Shown one piece after another: positions 62,275 through 64,000 of a stretch of DNA of 64,000 bases (its first letter is position 1; each line of letters opens with the position of its first letter). The notes beneath the pieces are model-generated. The model was not told the origin of the DNA and did not search any database. It saw only the letters and a program-made list of their open reading frames with translations. A program made the translations under genes and the position numbers. This DNA is from Azophilus sp965220425 (GTDB taxonomy: Bacteria; Pseudomonadota; Gammaproteobacteria; Pseudomonadales; Azotimanducaceae): the NCBI GenBank assembly GCA_965220425.1, contig OZ244830.1, positions 4,960,001 to 5,024,000 on the forward strand. Reading direction: 5' to 3'.

Positions 62275-63039
62275 TCAGGACAGTACCTCGACGACGGATT
62301 TCGCACCCAGCGTCTTTACCAGAATTTTCACCACACGGGCTAGATACCGTTTGATGTGCGCCTCGGCGCCATCCGCATCACCCGCCTCAATCAAGCTCAA
62401 CAGCTTGCGTTCCGAACGCAGACCCTCGCGCGCCAGATCAACAACATACTGTGTGCCGGTCACGTTGATCAGATAGGCGTCCATGATCTGATGGGTCACG
62501 TGGGCGATCAGCGTCAGGGTTTCGTTGCCTGACCCCTCGATGACCTTGAGATGAAACGCGGCGGCGTGGTGGGAAAATGCTTTGGGGTCCTCGACTGAAG
62601 CTTCCCCTTCGTCGAGCATCTGCCTCAGCTCTGCGATCACCTTGGCCGGCCGCCGTTTGGCCAGCATCCTGGCAGCGGCGGGTTCAATTACCTGCCGCGC
62701 TGCGTAGATGTCGGCGACTGGAGTGTCGCGTGACTGCAGGTACAGACCCGCATAGCGGGCGACTACGTCCACATCAGGCAGATGCACGCGTGCCCCGCCC
62801 CGGGAACCCCGGGAAACGCTTATCAGACACTCGGTTTCGAGGATGCGGAAAGCCTCGCGCATGGTAGGCCGGGAAACACCAAACTCATCGATGAGGGAAG
62901 ACTCCGGCGGCAGATTGTCACCCTCTTTCAGATCACCGCGGATGATGCGGCGCCGCAGTTCGGTAGCCACAAGCTCCGCGGTCTTCGGCACCCGCACATG
63001 GGAAACACCAGCTTTCCCGCTCATGGCCCTGCCGATCAT
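62275..63039 (-). CDS. GntR/FadR family transcriptional regulator
   Basis: A ~254-residue GntR regulator of the FadR (FCD) subfamily. The winged helix-turn-helix reads ELRRRIIRGDLKEGDNLPPE followed by SSLIDEFGVSRPTMREAFRI and LETECLISVSRGSRGG. The C-terminal FCD domain has metal-binding His and Asp residues: YAARQVIEPAAARMLAKRRP, FHLKVIEGSGNETLTLIAHV and HQIMD. These sense carboxylates or acyl compounds. Only regulator found in the island, hence the best candidate to control it. ATG 63039; an in-frame GTG at 63057 precedes it. Divergent from the amidohydrolase. Confidence 0.9.
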   Translation of the reverse strand: MIGRAMSGKAGVSHVRVPKTAELVATELRRRIIRGDLKEGDNLPPESSLIDEFGVSRPTMREAFRILETECLISVSRGSRGGARVHLPDVDVVARYAGLYLQSRDTPVADIYAARQVIEPAAARMLAKRRPAKVIAELRQMLDEGEASVEDPKAFSHHAAAFHLKVIEGSGNETLTLIAHVTHQIMDAYLINVTGTQYVVDLAREGLRSERKLLSLIEAGDADGAEAHIKRYLARVVKILVKTLGAKSVVEVLS

Positions 63040-63374
63040 GGGTTTGGTTCCGTACACCCCTTAATCAGCGTAACTATATCAGAATGGGTTGAATAATTTA
63101 GATGTTATTGCCGGCCCAGATACAAAGAGTCGTCAACTCCAAATTAACAGGGTGGCGCTAGTTGAACAGCAGGTTGGCTCGCTCTCACGACAATGGATAC
63201 CCGAAACCAAACCCGTGATCACCGCCGCTGTCAAACAAGATGCGCCGACCTGTATTAAGTTAACCTAGTTAGATATTTATTGACGGATCGACCATCCCGC
63301 GTATGCTGGTGAACTCGGCGAGTATTGTGGGCAAGGCGGTGCTGCATGGCCAACCGGTTACCTGGAGGACCATC
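63040..63374. promoter_or_regulatory. Divergent regulatory region of GntR and amidohydrolase
   Basis: About 335 bases, with AT-rich patches near both starts: ATAATTTAGATGTTATTG after the regulator start and TAACCTAGTTAGATATTTAT before the amidohydrolase. No coding sequence seen. Confidence 0.55.
63261..63271. promoter_or_regulatory. Palindromic operator candidate TAACCTAGTTA
   Basis: Identical to the site at 54981 and located in the divergent region between the GntR regulator and the amidohydrolase, 104 bases before the latter. Typical place for an autoregulatory operator. Confidence 0.45.
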
Positions 63375-64000
63375 GTGAAGATCGAGGACCTGATCATTAT
63401 CAGCGTAGACGACCACATAATCGAGCCATCGGGCATGTTCGACCGGCACGTGCCTGCATCGCTGAAGGAAAAGGCGCCCAAACTGCACACCCTGGAAGAC
63501 GGCTCCAACGTCTGGGTGTTCGAAGGCCGCAGGGTCATCAACGTTGGCTTGAACGCCGTGGTGGGCCGACCGCGTAGCGAGTACGGTATGGAACCCACAG
63601 CCTACGGGCAACTACGGAAAGGCACCTACGACGTACATGCCCGCATCGAGGACATGAACGCCAACGGCCTGCTGGCGTCTTTGAACTTCGGCACGTTCGT
63701 CAACTTTGACGGCAGCTTCTTCCTGGAGTCTCAGGACAAACAGCTCGCCTTAGCCATGTTGAAAGCCTACAACGACTGGCACATCGACGAGTGGTGCGCC
63801 AGCTATCCCGGCCGCTTCATCCCGATGGCCATCTTGCCTTTTTGGGACGTTACCGAAACCGTGAAGGAAATCGAGCGGGTGGTGGCCAAAGGCTGTCATG
63901 CCGTAGCCTTTTCCGACAATCCTAGCGTGAAGGGGCTGCCCAGCATCCACAACGAAAGCTGGGAACCGCTGTGGCAGGTCTGCAACCAAAACCGGGTCGT
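63375..64000 (+). CDS. Amidohydrolase family protein, N-terminal part (cut by window edge)
   Basis: The frame runs off the right edge; ~208 residues are seen. It belongs to the amidohydrolase_2 family: ISVDDHIIEPSGMFDRHVPA with the metal ligands (Asp-Asp-His replaces the usual HxH), YDVHARIEDMNANGLLASLN, FVNFDGSFFLE and YNDWHIDEWCASYPGRFIPM followed by AILPFW. Such proteins include aromatic decarboxylases and uncharacterised steroid-cluster members. GTG 63375 with GGAGG six bases upstream is the start; upstream open codons to about 63300 lack family similarity. Confidence 0.87.
   Translation, partial: MKIEDLIIISVDDHIIEPSGMFDRHVPASLKEKAPKLHTLEDGSNVWVFEGRRVINVGLNAVVGRPRSEYGMEPTAYGQLRKGTYDVHARIEDMNANGLLASLNFGTFVNFDGSFFLESQDKQLALAMLKAYNDWHIDEWCASYPGRFIPMAILPFWDVTETVKEIERVVAKGCHAVAFSDNPSVKGLPSIHNESWEPLWQVCNQNRV

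Overview
The window is a GC-rich stretch of a proteobacterial chromosome, most likely gammaproteobacterial. It opens in hemD-hemX-hemY in the gammaproteobacterial order and carries rho and epmA, an EF-P modification gene typical of that class. Placement below class is inference. The mix of alpha/beta hydrolases, Fe(II)/2-oxoglutarate enzymes, CoA transferases, a P450, a TonB receptor and many gene remnants suits an environmental or host-associated marine-type lineage with a fluid accessory genome.

Layout. 0-13 kb: hemD (partial)/hemX/hemY; a TauD-type dioxygenase; an NRAMP-like transporter; a DUF3565-DUF1971 protein; rho; a graveyard of gene fragments (7.9-8.6 kb); a hicBA toxin-antitoxin pair; agmatine deiminase next to a gutted N-carbamoylputrescine amidase; epmA; a DUF454 protein. 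13-21 kb: an RHH/PIN toxin-antitoxin pair, a Fpg/Nei glycosylase, an exported methyltransferase, a NIPSNAP protein, a four-gene polyamine-type ABC transporter and a VOC protein. 21-30 kb: an exported epoxide-hydrolase-like enzyme, an IS6-family element, a haloalkane dehalogenase, an MBL hydrolase, a TetR regulator, another alpha/beta hydrolase, a JmjC-type cupin divergent from an Asp/Asn hydroxylase, and a Baeyer-Villiger monooxygenase remnant. 30.4-33.7 kb: a two-gene DUF1156 DNA methyltransferase plus PD-(D/E)XK nuclease module. 34-38.7 kb: amidohydrolase, MFS transporter, M29/NicX-like enzyme and TIGR02466-type oxygenase in one operon. 39-64 kb: a large catabolic island with two CoA transferases, two acyl-CoA dehydrogenases (one frameshifted), an APH-like kinase, two P450-type ferredoxins, two enoyl-CoA hydratases, a thiolase with an OB-fold partner, an aldehyde dehydrogenase, a DUF7064-like protein, a P450, an acyl-CoA ligase, a TonB receptor, an SDR, a FadR/GntR regulator and the start of an amidohydrolase.

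In the island the TonB receptor would import a hydrophobic or bulky substrate, the P450 and its ferredoxin would oxidise it, the ligase or CoA transferases would activate it, and the dehydrogenases, hydratases and thiolase would shorten it. The substrate cannot be read from sequence; a steroid- or terpenoid-like carboxylate is a reasonable guess. An 11-bp palindrome, TAACCTAGTTA, lies upstream of two island genes and a partial match lies upstream of a third, possibly the site of the local GntR regulator.

Two non-coding repeat families are the most distinctive feature. Family A (ends CCCGCATATTGCACCAAG) occurs at six places, always between genes or at the broken edge of a gene remnant. Family B is a 165-bp MITE present twice in inverted orientation with a single mismatch, bracketing the 8.4-kb P450/TonB part of the island.
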